Shown one piece after another: positions 1 to 8,310 of a stretch of DNA of 64,000 nt. The stretch is from Mangrovihabitans endophyticus (GTDB lineage Bacteria > Actinomycetota > Actinomycetes > Mycobacteriales > Micromonosporaceae), in contig NZ_BMMX01000029.1 of the NCBI RefSeq assembly GCF_014646155.1, positions 1 to 64,000 on the forward strand, given 5' to 3'. How positions within the stretch are numbered: position 1 is the stretch's first letter; every line of letters begins with the position of its first letter. The notes beneath the pieces are model-generated. The model was not told where the DNA came from. It worked only from the letters and a program-made list of their open reading frames with translations, and did no database searches. Made by a program: the position numbers and the translations under genes.

Positions 1-1224
1 CGACGCGCCCCGGCCGCCACCGGCGCCACCGCGACCGCCGACGGCCCGGCGGGCGCCGCCGCCGGTGCCGCGACCAGTCCCCGCGAGCTCACCACCGACG
101 TGCTGTCCGCCGCCGACCAGGCCCGCATCGACCAGCAACGCCCCCTGGTCGCGGCGGCCTCGAAGATCCGATGGGAGATCGAACGGCACCCCTACGCCGG
201 GTACACCGGCATCGAGCTGGAAGACGCGCAGGTGGCGCTCTGGTGGAAGGGTGCCCTCCCGCCGCGGATGGCCACGGTGGTGCGCGCCGCGTCGGCGATC
301 GCCCCGGTCCGCGTCCGCGCCGCGGCGCACTCGCTCGCCGAACTGCGGGCCGCTGCCGCGCGGGTGCGCGAGGCACAGCCGCAGGTCGACAGCATCAAGT
401 TCCAGGTCGACGGCAGCGGCCTGGTGGTCGGCACGCACACCGACAAGGCGGGCGCCGCAGACAAGGCCGGCGCAGGCAAGGCCGGCGCCGCGGAGGCCGC
501 ATCGGGCACGGCCGCATCGGGCACGGCCGGTTCGGCGCTGTCCGCGTCGGCGCTGTCCGCGTCGGCCGGCGCGGTGCCCGTGACCGTCGTGCGGGAGGAC
601 CCGATGCGGCCGGTCAGCCGGGATGACGACTGGGCGCCCTGGAAGGGCGGGGCCACCATCGTCGACGCCACCCGGTCCACCGCCTGCACGGCCGGCTTCG
701 GGGTGCGTTCCGGCGGCGCCAGCTACATCCTCACCGCCGGGCACTGCGGGCAGGTGGGCGACCGGATCCAGGACGCCCGCGGCGAGTTCATCGGCAACGT
801 CGGCCCCCGTCAGCAGGCCCACGACGTCGAGCTGATCCCGACCAGCAGCGTGGACGGGTACGTCTACATCGGCACGCCGACCGACAACGTGGTCGGACTG
901 GTGCAGGGCTGGGACTGGACCTTCGTCGGCGAGCTTCTGTGCCAGTCCGGCGTGACCAGCTCGCGCGAGCTGGGCCGTCCGGTCTGCAACCTGAAGGTGC
1001 TGTTCTACTACGACGACGAGGAGGACCTGGTCGAGGCGGAACAGACCGAGGGGCAGACCGCGGCACGCCCCGGCGACAGCGGCGGACCGATCTACTCGGT
1101 GGCCGCCAGCGGCAAGCTGATCGCCAAGGGCACCACCACCCGCGTCGCCGGGGCGCGGATCGGTTTCCAGGACTACGGGACGGCTTGGCGGGACTTCGGC
1201 GGCATCACGCCGGCCACCCGCTGA
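1..1224 (+). CDS. Secreted chymotrypsin-like serine protease (streptogrisin/S1 family), 5' end cut by window
   Basis: The frame is open from base 1 and ends at TGA 1222-1224, so the true start and any signal peptide lie outside the window. The first ~130 visible residues look like an alpha-lytic/streptogrisin-type pro-region. An Ala/Gly/Ser-rich linker with short tandem duplications (about 430-570) follows. The protease domain begins near 640: the catalytic His is in TAGHC (about 735), a candidate Asp is in AHDVEL (about 820), and the Ser is in PGDSGGP (about 1070-1090), so the triad looks intact. The family cleaves proteins outside the cell after removal of the propeptide; the substrate is unknown. 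It is convergent with the M1 peptidase gene, with a hairpin between them. The family call is firm; whether it is a digestive or a processing enzyme cannot be told. Confidence 0.85.
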   Translation, partial: RRAPAATGATATADGPAGAAAGAATSPRELTTDVLSAADQARIDQQRPLVAAASKIRWEIERHPYAGYTGIELEDAQVALWWKGALPPRMATVVRAASAIAPVRVRAAAHSLAELRAAAARVREAQPQVDSIKFQVDGSGLVVGTHTDKAGAADKAGAGKAGAAEAASGTAASGTAGSALSASALSASAGAVPVTVVREDPMRPVSRDDDWAPWKGGATIVDATRSTACTAGFGVRSGGASYILTAGHCGQVGDRIQDARGEFIGNVGPRQQAHDVELIPTSSVDGYVYIGTPTDNVVGLVQGWDWTFVGELLCQSGVTSSRELGRPVCNLKVLFYYDDEEDLVEAEQTEGQTAARPGDSGGPIYSVAASGKLIAKGTTTRVAGARIGFQDYGTAWRDFGGITPATR

Positions 1225-1235
1225 GAAACCCGGAC

Positions 1236-1270
1236 CGGCGCGGGGCGGCCCGACCGGCCGCCGCGCGCCG
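1236..1270. terminator. GC-rich hairpin between convergent genes
   Basis: Arms 1236-1250 and 1256-1270 pair over 15 bp with one mismatch around a 5-base loop (cgacc). It lies 11 bases after the protease stop and 90 bases before the M1 peptidase stop on the other strand, so it could end transcription from both sides. No U-run follows, which is usual for actinomycete terminators. Confidence 0.55.
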
Positions 1271-1359
1271 GGCCTCGGCCGTATGCGCCGGGCGCGGCAA
1301 TCGCAAAGCGACCAACAGACAAGGCGGCCGGGTGGAGCCGTGCCTGCCGTCGCGTTTCG

Positions 1360-2703
1360 TCACCGGGTCAGGTCCGGTGGCAGCTCCGGGCGGTTCAGCC
1401 ACGCGTCGAACAGGCCGTCCAGCGGCTTGCGCGCGAAACGCTGCGCGTGTGTCCGGAACTCTTCGGTCGTCACCGTCCCGTGCCGGTGCTCGGCGACCCA
1501 CGCCCGCAGGAACGCGAAGAACGATCCGTCGCCCATCGCCTTGCGCAGGGCGTGCAGGGTGAGCGCGCCGCGCTTGTAGACCAACGGGTCGAACATCCGC
1601 TCGACGCCGGGATCCGCGACGCGGACCGTGGCCGGGCGGCGCGCCAGCTCATCGTGCCATTGGGCGGCCAGGGCGTCCGGCGTCGACTGGCCGCAGGCGC
1701 CCGCCCACAGCCATTCCGCGTAGGTGGCGAACCCCTCGTTGAGCCAGATGTGCCGCCAGTTCGCCACGGTGAGGCTGTTGCCGAACCATTGATGCGCCAG
1801 CTCGTGCACCACCAGCCGCTCATGGGTGCGCCGGCCGTCCACATGGTTGGCGCCGAACACGGCCATGCCCTGCGCCTCGACCGGGTCCTCCAGCTCGTCC
1901 GCGGTCACCACCACGACGTACTCCGGGAACGGGTACGGCCCGAAGAACCCCTCCAAGGTCGCCATGATCTGGCCGTGCCGGCCGAAGTCGTACCGGAAGG
2001 CGTCCCGCAGCCCGGCCGGGATCGCGGCCCGCTGGACGATCCCGCCGTCCGCGAGGTCCACGAGCTGATAGCGTCCGATTTGGACGCTCATGAGGTAGGT
2101 GGCGGTGGGTTCGCGGCGTTCGTAGACCCACTTCGTCGTGCTCGCGCCGCGCCATCGGGAGACGAGCTCGCCGGTCACCAGCACGGCGTACGCGGACGCG
2201 GTGGTGACCGCCACCCGGTACGTCGCCTTGTCGCCGGGCCGGTCGTTGCACGGAAACCAGGATGGTGCCCCGATCGGCTGGCTGGCCACCAGCACCCCGT
2301 CGGTCAGCTCGTCCCAGCCGATGTCGCCCCACCGGCCGGAGAGGGGCTGCGGCGTACCGGCGTACCGGATGTCGACGCGGAACGTCTCACCGGCGCCGAT
2401 CGGCCCCCGCGGTTTGATGGAGAGCTTATGCCCGCGATGGGTGTATTTCACCGGCCACCCGTCGACCCGGACGTCATGAATCCGGAACCGGCCCAGATCC
2501 ACGGCGAACCGGGACAGCGGCTGGTCGGCGACCGCGGTCAGGGACGCCTTGCCACCGAGCCGGTTGCCGATGATCCGGTAGTCCAGGTCGAGGTCGTAAT
2601 GCACCACCCGGTAGCCGCTGTTGCCGTGGTCCGGCAGGTACGGGTCGTTCGAGCGTTCGGAGCCCGGTGCCGCGTCGGGTGGTCCCGGCGTCTTGCGCAT
2701 CAC
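1360..2703 (-). CDS. M1-family zinc aminopeptidase, coupled to the Pls-like NRPS (Pld-like candidate)
   Basis: The 447-residue protein has the gluzincin motif HELAHQWFGN followed by NEGFATYAEW, giving the HExxH-x18-E zinc site. It is a short M1 protein without the C-terminal HEAT region of PepN. The exopeptidase loop reads EAQGMAVFG rather than the canonical GAMEN, as in some actinobacterial M1 enzymes. No signal peptide is evident. Its ATG overlaps the stop of the upstream NRPS gene (ATGA, 2700-2703), a sign of translational coupling. From memory, the epsilon-polylysine degrading enzymes (Pld) of producers are zinc aminopeptidases, so this gene is a plausible Pld counterpart that trims or degrades the polymer and protects the producer. 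The peptidase family is certain; the Pld role is inferred from position. Confidence 0.85.
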   Translation of the reverse strand: MMRKTPGPPDAAPGSERSNDPYLPDHGNSGYRVVHYDLDLDYRIIGNRLGGKASLTAVADQPLSRFAVDLGRFRIHDVRVDGWPVKYTHRGHKLSIKPRGPIGAGETFRVDIRYAGTPQPLSGRWGDIGWDELTDGVLVASQPIGAPSWFPCNDRPGDKATYRVAVTTASAYAVLVTGELVSRWRGASTTKWVYERREPTATYLMSVQIGRYQLVDLADGGIVQRAAIPAGLRDAFRYDFGRHGQIMATLEGFFGPYPFPEYVVVVTADELEDPVEAQGMAVFGANHVDGRRTHERLVVHELAHQWFGNSLTVANWRHIWLNEGFATYAEWLWAGACGQSTPDALAAQWHDELARRPATVRVADPGVERMFDPLVYKRGALTLHALRKAMGDGSFFAFLRAWVAEHRHGTVTTEEFRTHAQRFARKPLDGLFDAWLNRPELPPDLTR

Positions 2704-5700
2704 GCCCGGCCGGCGCCCGGCGCCGGCCAGACCGCGATCGGGTTGCCGAGCCAGCGGCCGTCCGCGGGCACCGCGTCGCCGCGGGTCACCAGCGAACCCG
2801 GGCCGACGGTGGTGCGCGCGCCGATGCTCGCGCCGGGCAGCACGATGCCGTGCGGGCCGAGTGTGGCACCCGCGTCGAGAGTCACCCTGTCCATGCTCAT
2901 CACACGATCATGGAACAAGTGGGTCTGCACCACACAACCGCGGTTCACCGCGGCGCCGTCGGCGAGCCGCACCAGGTCGTACTCCGGCAGCCAGTACGTC
3001 TCCAGCCACACGCCCCGGCCGATCGACGCGCCGAGCGTGCGCAGCCACGCGGCGAGCAGCGGCGTGCCGGTGACGAAACGGACCAGCCACGGCGCGGCGA
3101 GCACCTCGACGAACGTGTCGGCGAGTTCGTTGCGCCACACGAACGACGTCCACAGCGCCCGGTCGGCGACCCGGAACCGGCCGACCAGCAGCCACTTCGC
3201 CGCGGTCGCGGTGGCCGCCGCGACGATCGCCGCGCCGCACAGCACCGGCCCGGCGGCGAGCGCGGCCACCTGCGCACCGGCCTCGCGCCATAGCAGCGCG
3301 AGCGTGCCGAGCACCCCGACGGCCAGGGCGGCGGCGCAGATCACCGGCACGATCCGGCAGATCTCGACGGCGGCGCGGGCCAGTTTCAGCCGGGCCGGCG
3401 GCTGGAACGTACGGCTGGCGTCGGCCGACTCCACGGTCCGGCGCAGCGGCATCGGCGGCGAGCCGAGCCACGACGAACCCTTGCGCGCCTTGCGCGGCGC
3501 CGACGACAGCACCGCGACCAGGCTGCGCTTGGGAATCGAGCGGCCCGGCGCGGCCATCCCGGAGTTGCCCAGGAACGCCTGCTTGCCGATGCGGGCCGGG
3601 GCGATCCGCAGCCAGCCGCGGTTCAGCTCGTACGTGGCCACCATGGTGTCGTCGGCGAGGAACGCGCCGTTCGCGACGGTGGTCATCGCCGGGACCGCGA
3701 GCACCGTGGAAGCCTCCACGCCGCGGCCCACCCGCGCGCCGAGCAGCCGCAGCCACACCGGCGTGAACAGGCTGGCGTAGAACGGGAACAACCCGACGCG
3801 GGCCATGCCCATCAGCCGTTCGGTGGCCCAGACCTGCCACGCCACCCGCCCGCGGACCGGGTGGCAGCCGGCGCGCAAGCCGACGCTGAGCGCCCGCACG
3901 GCGCCGAGCACGAGCAGCGCGTACCCGAGGACGTAGGCCACCGCGGCCAGCGCGACGGCGCCGGCGATCCGGGCCGGGCCGGGCGCTGCGCCGGTGAGCG
4001 TCCGGGCGATCAGGGCGACACCGGGCAGGGCCGCCACCACCGGCAGCGCGACGAGCAGTTGGGCGGTCAGCCCGTACGCCGCGGTCCACAGGCCGGACCG
4101 CAGACGTGACGGCCGGGGACGCTCGGCGGGCCACGTCGCGGTGTCCCGGGAGGCCCCGCCCGCCCGGACCGCGCCGGTCACGGTCGCCCCGGCCGCGACG
4201 TACGCGCCCTTGCCGACCCGGGCGCCGGGCGCGAGCGTGCTGCGCGCCCCGACCCGGGCACCCGCGCCGACACGGATCTTGCCGATGCGCACCACGTCCC
4301 CGTCCACCCAGTGGCCGGACAGGTCCGCCTCCGGCTCGACCGCGGCACCCCGCCCGAGCTTCAGCAGGCCGGTGACCGGCGGCGCGGCGTGCAGGTCCAC
4401 ACCCGCGCCGACCTGCGCCCCGAGCGCGCGGGCGTACGCGGTCATCCACGACGCCCCGGCGACGCCCGTCGCGCCGGTCAGCTCCGCGAACCGCTCGGCC
4501 GCCCACAGCCGCAGGTGCACGCCGCCGCCGCGCGGGTAGGCACCCGGTCGCACGCCGTGCAGCAGCAGCCGGGCGGCCCCGGCCGCCAGAGCGATGCGGC
4601 CGGGCGGGCTGAACAGCGCCACCGCGAGCGCCGCGACCCACCACCAGGACACCCGCGGGGCCCACGGCGCGGGCATGACCAGCGCGACCGCCTTGCCCAG
4701 CACGGCCAGCACGGTCAGCCAGCGCAGCCCGACGAGCGCGAACATCGGCAGCATCAGCAGGGCCTGGATCAGCCCGGCACGCCGGGGCGTCGGCCGCACC
4801 TCGCGGCGCTCCGGCGCGGCGGCGCCGAGCCCGTCGAGCAGCGCGGCCATCGCCGACAGGGCCGGGCGCTGATAGATGTCGGCCACCGACACCTGGGGGT
4901 AGCGCCGCCGGATCCATCCGACCAGTTGCGCCGCGCTCAGGCTGCCGCCGCCGGAACTGAAGAAGTCGGCGTCCGCGGCGCCCGGCCGCACGCCCAGGAT
5001 CTCCGCCCAGCCGCCGGCCAGCCACTGCTGCGTGGCGGTCAGCTCGCCCGCCGCCTCCCGCACGCCGGGCAGCGGCCAGGGCAGCGCCGCCCGGTCCACC
5101 TTGCCCGAGGTCCGGGTGGGCAGCTCGTCCACCACCGCCAGCAGCGGGACCAGCGCGGCCGGGAGCTGCTCGCGCAGGCGCTGCGCCGCCGCTGCCGGGT
5201 CGAACCCGGCCGCGTCCCGGACCACCACGTAGCCGACCAGGAGCTGGTTGCCGGCCGCCGTGCGCCGCACCGCAGCCGCCGCTCCGGCCACCCCCGGCAA
5301 CGCCTGCAGCGGGGCGTCCACCTCACCCAGCTCGATCCGCCGGCCGCCGAGTTTCACCTGCTCGTCGCCGCGCCCGACGAACACCAGCCCGGCCGGCTCG
5401 GCCCGCACGATGTCCCCGCTGCGGTACGCCCGGCGCCAGCCGAGCGCGCTCAGCGGCGCGAACTTCGCGGCGTCCTTGGCGGCGTCCAGATACCGCGCCA
5501 GGCCCACCCCGCCGATGACCAGTTCGCCGGTCTCGCCCATCGCCACCGGCTCGCCGTCCGGGCCGACCACGGCGAGTTCCCAGCCGGCCAGCGGCAGCCC
5601 GATGCGCACCGGCCCGTCCCCGGTCAGCGGCGCGGCGCAGGCCACCACGGTGGCCTCGGTCGGCCCGTAGGTGTTCCACACCTCGCGGCCCTCGACGGCC

Positions 5701-6557
5701 AGCCGCTCGGCCAGCTCCGGAGGGCACGCCTCACCCCCGAAGATCAGCAGCCGTACGTCCTCCAGCGCCTCGACCGGCCACAGCGCGGCCAGCGTGGGGA
5801 CCGTGGACACCACGGTGATGCGCTGCCCGGCCAGCCACGGGCCGAGGTCGACGCCGCTGCGGACCAGCGACCGCGCGGCGGGCACCAGGCACGCGCCGTG
5901 CCGCCACGCCAGCCACATCTCCTCGCACGAGGCGTCGAACGCCACCGACAGCCCGGCCAGCACCCGGTCGTGCGGGCCGATCGGGCGGGCGTCCCCGGCC
6001 AGGAACAGGCGCGCCTCGGCGTCCACGAACGCCGCCGCGGCGGCGTGGCTCACCGCGACGCCCTTCGGCGTGCCGGTCGAGCCGGAGGTGAAGATGATCC
6101 ACGCGTCGTCGGCCGGCCGCGGCCCGCCCGGCCGTCCCGTGGGGGAGCGCCGCGGCGTCACGTGAAGGCCGTCGCCGAGCACCGCGCAGACGTCCGCCTC
6201 GCCGAACACCAGCTCGGCCCGCTCGTCCGGGTCGTCGGCGTCCACCGGCACGTACGCGGCGCCGGCCGCGAGCACGCCCAGAATCGCGACGTAGAGCTGC
6301 GCCGATCCGGAGGAGATCCGTACGCCCACCCGGTCGCCGGCGCCGATCCCGTGCCCGGCGAGGGTCCGCCGCAGGCGGTCCACCTCGGCGGCCAGTTGCC
6401 GGTAGGTCAGCGTGCTCGAGCCGTCGTCGATGGCGCACGCCGTGGGGTGCGCGTTCGTGGTCTCCCGGAAGATGTCGAGCAGCGTCCGGCGCGCCGGGGC
6501 GGCGCCGGAACGGAAGATCGCCGGAGCGTACGGTGGGGCGGCGGCGGTCACGGACAC
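2700..6557 (-). CDS. Pls-like single-module NRPS: adenylation-PCP-membrane domains (poly-amino acid synthetase)
   Basis: The product is 1285 residues, close to the ~1319 of epsilon-poly-L-lysine synthetase. An adenylation domain spans about 30-510 (FTSGSTGTPKG, NTYGPTEA, YRSGDIVR, TSGKVDR). A carrier domain at about 515-580 has its phosphopantetheine Ser in GGGSLSA. There is no condensation or thioesterase domain. The rest holds about six membrane helices in pairs (near 605-690, 850-930 and 1080-1160) separating three soluble domains with left-handed beta-helix-like Gly/Val repeats, the layout of Pls/PosA enzymes that polymerise cationic amino acids through isopeptide bonds. The GTG at 6557 is chosen because GAAGAGGGAG lies 8 bases upstream; the open frame extends further but without homology. 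The specificity residues read by eye as DAESIGTVVK, which suggests Lys or a similar diamino acid. The coupled M1 peptidase and nearby MFS gene support a polymer-biosynthesis locus. Domain calls are firm; the product is an inference. Confidence 0.88.
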   Translation of the reverse strand: MSVTAAAPPYAPAIFRSGAAPARRTLLDIFRETTNAHPTACAIDDGSSTLTYRQLAAEVDRLRRTLAGHGIGAGDRVGVRISSGSAQLYVAILGVLAAGAAYVPVDADDPDERAELVFGEADVCAVLGDGLHVTPRRSPTGRPGGPRPADDAWIIFTSGSTGTPKGVAVSHAAAAAFVDAEARLFLAGDARPIGPHDRVLAGLSVAFDASCEEMWLAWRHGACLVPAARSLVRSGVDLGPWLAGQRITVVSTVPTLAALWPVEALEDVRLLIFGGEACPPELAERLAVEGREVWNTYGPTEATVVACAAPLTGDGPVRIGLPLAGWELAVVGPDGEPVAMGETGELVIGGVGLARYLDAAKDAAKFAPLSALGWRRAYRSGDIVRAEPAGLVFVGRGDEQVKLGGRRIELGEVDAPLQALPGVAGAAAAVRRTAAGNQLLVGYVVVRDAAGFDPAAAAQRLREQLPAALVPLLAVVDELPTRTSGKVDRAALPWPLPGVREAAGELTATQQWLAGGWAEILGVRPGAADADFFSSGGGSLSAAQLVGWIRRRYPQVSVADIYQRPALSAMAALLDGLGAAAPERREVRPTPRRAGLIQALLMLPMFALVGLRWLTVLAVLGKAVALVMPAPWAPRVSWWWVAALAVALFSPPGRIALAAGAARLLLHGVRPGAYPRGGGVHLRLWAAERFAELTGATGVAGASWMTAYARALGAQVGAGVDLHAAPPVTGLLKLGRGAAVEPEADLSGHWVDGDVVRIGKIRVGAGARVGARSTLAPGARVGKGAYVAAGATVTGAVRAGGASRDTATWPAERPRPSRLRSGLWTAAYGLTAQLLVALPVVAALPGVALIARTLTGAAPGPARIAGAVALAAVAYVLGYALLVLGAVRALSVGLRAGCHPVRGRVAWQVWATERLMGMARVGLFPFYASLFTPVWLRLLGARVGRGVEASTVLAVPAMTTVANGAFLADDTMVATYELNRGWLRIAPARIGKQAFLGNSGMAAPGRSIPKRSLVAVLSSAPRKARKGSSWLGSPPMPLRRTVESADASRTFQPPARLKLARAAVEICRIVPVICAAALAVGVLGTLALLWREAGAQVAALAAGPVLCGAAIVAAATATAAKWLLVGRFRVADRALWTSFVWRNELADTFVEVLAAPWLVRFVTGTPLLAAWLRTLGASIGRGVWLETYWLPEYDLVRLADGAAVNRGCVVQTHLFHDRVMSMDRVTLDAGATLGPHGIVLPGASIGARTTVGPGSLVTRGDAVPADGRWLGNPIAVWPAPGAGRA

Positions 6558-6694
6558 CAGGCGTACTCCCTCTTCACCCCACGGATGCTTCACCCCGCGA
6601 ATGCAGCGCACAACGCTACGTGGCTCGGGGCGGAAACGACGGTGAAGTTTCGGATTCGTGTCGAGAGACACAGATCTCTCGACGGTGGGGCTGC
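6558..6694 (-). promoter_or_regulatory. Leader between the MFS and Pls-like genes: hairpin plus 16-nt-spaced direct repeats
   Basis: A perfect 9-bp inverted repeat (6660-6668 and 6675-6683, loop CACAGA) lies 12 bases past the MFS stop and about 100 bases before the NRPS start. Reading on the minus strand it could terminate or attenuate MFS transcription, or sit in the NRPS leader. Two copies of CTTCACCCC (plus strand, 6572-6580 and 6588-6596) are spaced 16 nt just upstream of the ribosome site and are candidate regulator half-sites. No clear -35/-10 pair was found. Confidence 0.45.
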
Positions 6695-8137
6695 TCAGGG
6701 CGAGACGTCCTCCAGCGCCCGGTTGCGGGTGCGCGGGGTGAACTGGGCCAGCACCGCGGCGACCACCTGGAAGCTTGAGATCAGCAGCAGCGCCTGCAAC
6801 GCCGACAGATGCCCCACCAGCGGCGCGATGACCAGCACGCCGATCATGCCGCCGGTCACGCCGAACCCGTCGACCAGGCCGAAACCGGCGGACCGGATCC
6901 GGGTGGGGAAGCTCTCCGCGGACAGGGCGAACGTCGGCGGCACCCACACGTTGAAGCCGAAGAACACGATGAAGGATCCGATGAACGCCCATCCGATCGA
7001 GTCGCCGAGGGTGGCGATCAGCACCGCGCCGGCGATGGTCAGCGCGGCCCCGATCGGCAGCCAGTAGCGCCGCTCCACGGATTCGGAGAACTTCGCGGAG
7101 AACAGGCCCTGCGCGAAGAACCCGATGCCGCCCACCGCGGAGATCATCCCGGCCACCGGCGGGGTGAAGTCCAGGCCGGTGAGGACCGAGGTCGACCCCG
7201 TCGAATAGGCGAAGACCGTGGCGTACCCGGTGATCCACATGGAGACCAGCAGGAGGGCGCGATTGCGGTAGCACGGGTCGGCGAACAGTTCACGATAGGC
7301 CGCCGCCGTCGGCTTCTCGTGCTCCGGCAGGTCCACGTGCATGTCCGGCTCGCGCAGCGGCCCGCGGCGCAGCGCCCGCTCCTCCAGCGAGCGCACCACC
7401 CGCTCGGCCGCGGCGAGGCGGCCGTGCTCGATCAGCCATCGGGGCGACTCCGGCAGGCGCAGCACGGCCAGCGCGGCCAGCGTCGCGGTCAGCACCGCGA
7501 TCCCGTAGATCCAGCGCCAGCCGGTGGTGAAGTCCGGCCCGGCGAGCGCGATCGGCAGGCCGTCCGGGAACGACGCGGACGCGGTGGTGAACACCAGGCC
7601 CAGCCCGATCCCGACCATCGCGCCGACGGTGCACATGACGAAGGTGATGGCGGTGTAGCGGGCGCGAGCCGAGGACGGGGCGATCTCCCCGATGTAGGTG
7701 TTGCCGACGGCGAGCACGCCGCCCAGCACCACACCCGTGAGCGCCCGCCCCAGGACGAACACCGGGTAGGCCGTCGCCACCACGGTGACCAGGGAACCCA
7801 CGGCGGCGAAGCCGAGCACCACGGCGAGCAGCGGCCGGCGTCCCAGCCGGTCCGACAGCGGCGCCAGCAGCAGGCAGCCGACCATGTAGCCGACCAGGAA
7901 CAGGACCACCGGGAGGGAGAGGAACTCGTTCGCGTTCTCCGCCGTGCATCCGGCCTTGATCTGGGAGCAGGTCTGGATGAAGGACACGTTGATGTTGAAG
8001 TTGCAGTAGAACGCGACGAACATCGCGAGCCCGACGATGCCGGACGCGGCGTACGCCACGGCGTGGCGCGGCAGGCGGTCGAGCCGGGCGACGAGCGCCT
8101 GCCCGCTGGAACCTGGCTCAACATCAACAGTCGCCAT
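6695..8137 (-). CDS. MFS transporter, sugar porter/metabolite:H+ symporter type
   Basis: The 480-residue protein has about 12 hydrophobic segments, the loop 2-3 signature DRLGRRPLL, and ESPRWL after helix 6, as in the PF00083 family of the inner membrane. The second half repeats the pattern more weakly. A Cys-containing external loop follows helix 1. It is upstream of, and on the same strand as, the Pls-like synthetase, with 137 bases and a hairpin between, so co-expression is possible but not certain. It may import a precursor, export a product or be unrelated; the substrate cannot be read from the sequence. Its start region faces a divergent GH54 gene. An 8-bp inverted repeat (8176-8197) lies 38 bases upstream of the ATG and may be its operator. 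Confidence 0.85.
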   Translation of the reverse strand: MATVDVEPGSSGQALVARLDRLPRHAVAYAASGIVGLAMFVAFYCNFNINVSFIQTCSQIKAGCTAENANEFLSLPVVLFLVGYMVGCLLLAPLSDRLGRRPLLAVVLGFAAVGSLVTVVATAYPVFVLGRALTGVVLGGVLAVGNTYIGEIAPSSARARYTAITFVMCTVGAMVGIGLGLVFTTASASFPDGLPIALAGPDFTTGWRWIYGIAVLTATLAALAVLRLPESPRWLIEHGRLAAAERVVRSLEERALRRGPLREPDMHVDLPEHEKPTAAAYRELFADPCYRNRALLLVSMWITGYATVFAYSTGSTSVLTGLDFTPPVAGMISAVGGIGFFAQGLFSAKFSESVERRYWLPIGAALTIAGAVLIATLGDSIGWAFIGSFIVFFGFNVWVPPTFALSAESFPTRIRSAGFGLVDGFGVTGGMIGVLVIAPLVGHLSALQALLLISSFQVVAAVLAQFTPRTRNRALEDVSP

Positions 8138-8175
8138 CGGGTGAATCTACACCGATAAATGCCCAACGGCGTCAT

Positions 8176-8197
8176 CTTGTCGAAACATATCGACAAG
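8176..8197. promoter_or_regulatory. Perfect 8-bp inverted repeat in divergent promoter region (candidate operator)
   Basis: CTTGTCGA (8176-8183) and TCGACAAG (8190-8197) form a perfect dyad with a 6-base AT-rich centre. It sits between the start of the minus-strand MFS gene (8137) and the TTGACA element of the plus-strand GH54 gene, closer to the former. The size fits a TetR, MarR or GntR site; the regulator is unknown. Confidence 0.4.
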
Positions 8198-8206
8198 CGT
8201 GACTCC

Positions 8207-8233
8207 TTGACAGGGCCGTTGTTATCGCTAACA
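8207..8233 (+). promoter_or_regulatory. Promoter -35 (TTGACA) with LacI-type operator for the GH54 gene
   Basis: TTGACA is at 8207-8212. The near-palindrome TGTTATCGCTAACA (8220-8233) overlaps the expected -10 area about 80 bases before the GH54 ATG. It differs at one position from the perfect palindrome TGTTAGCGCTAACA upstream of the GH127 gene in this window, so both probably answer to the same LacI-family repressor. Confidence 0.6.
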
Positions 8234-8310
8234 GTCGAGGAACCGAGCTCGTAACAGCATTGCAACATCCATGTTGTGACCGTGAACATCGTCGGCAAGG
8301 AGACGTCACG

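Noticed and set aside
1447..3780. Very long open frames on the strand opposite the M1 and NRPS genes
   Set aside because: They are shadows produced by the extreme third-position GC of the real genes; no domains, no ribosome sites, and they run through several genes.
6558..7274. Extension of the NRPS frame upstream to 7274
   Set aside because: It overlaps the MFS gene antisense-like in another frame, shows no homology and the GTG at 6557 has a good ribosome site.
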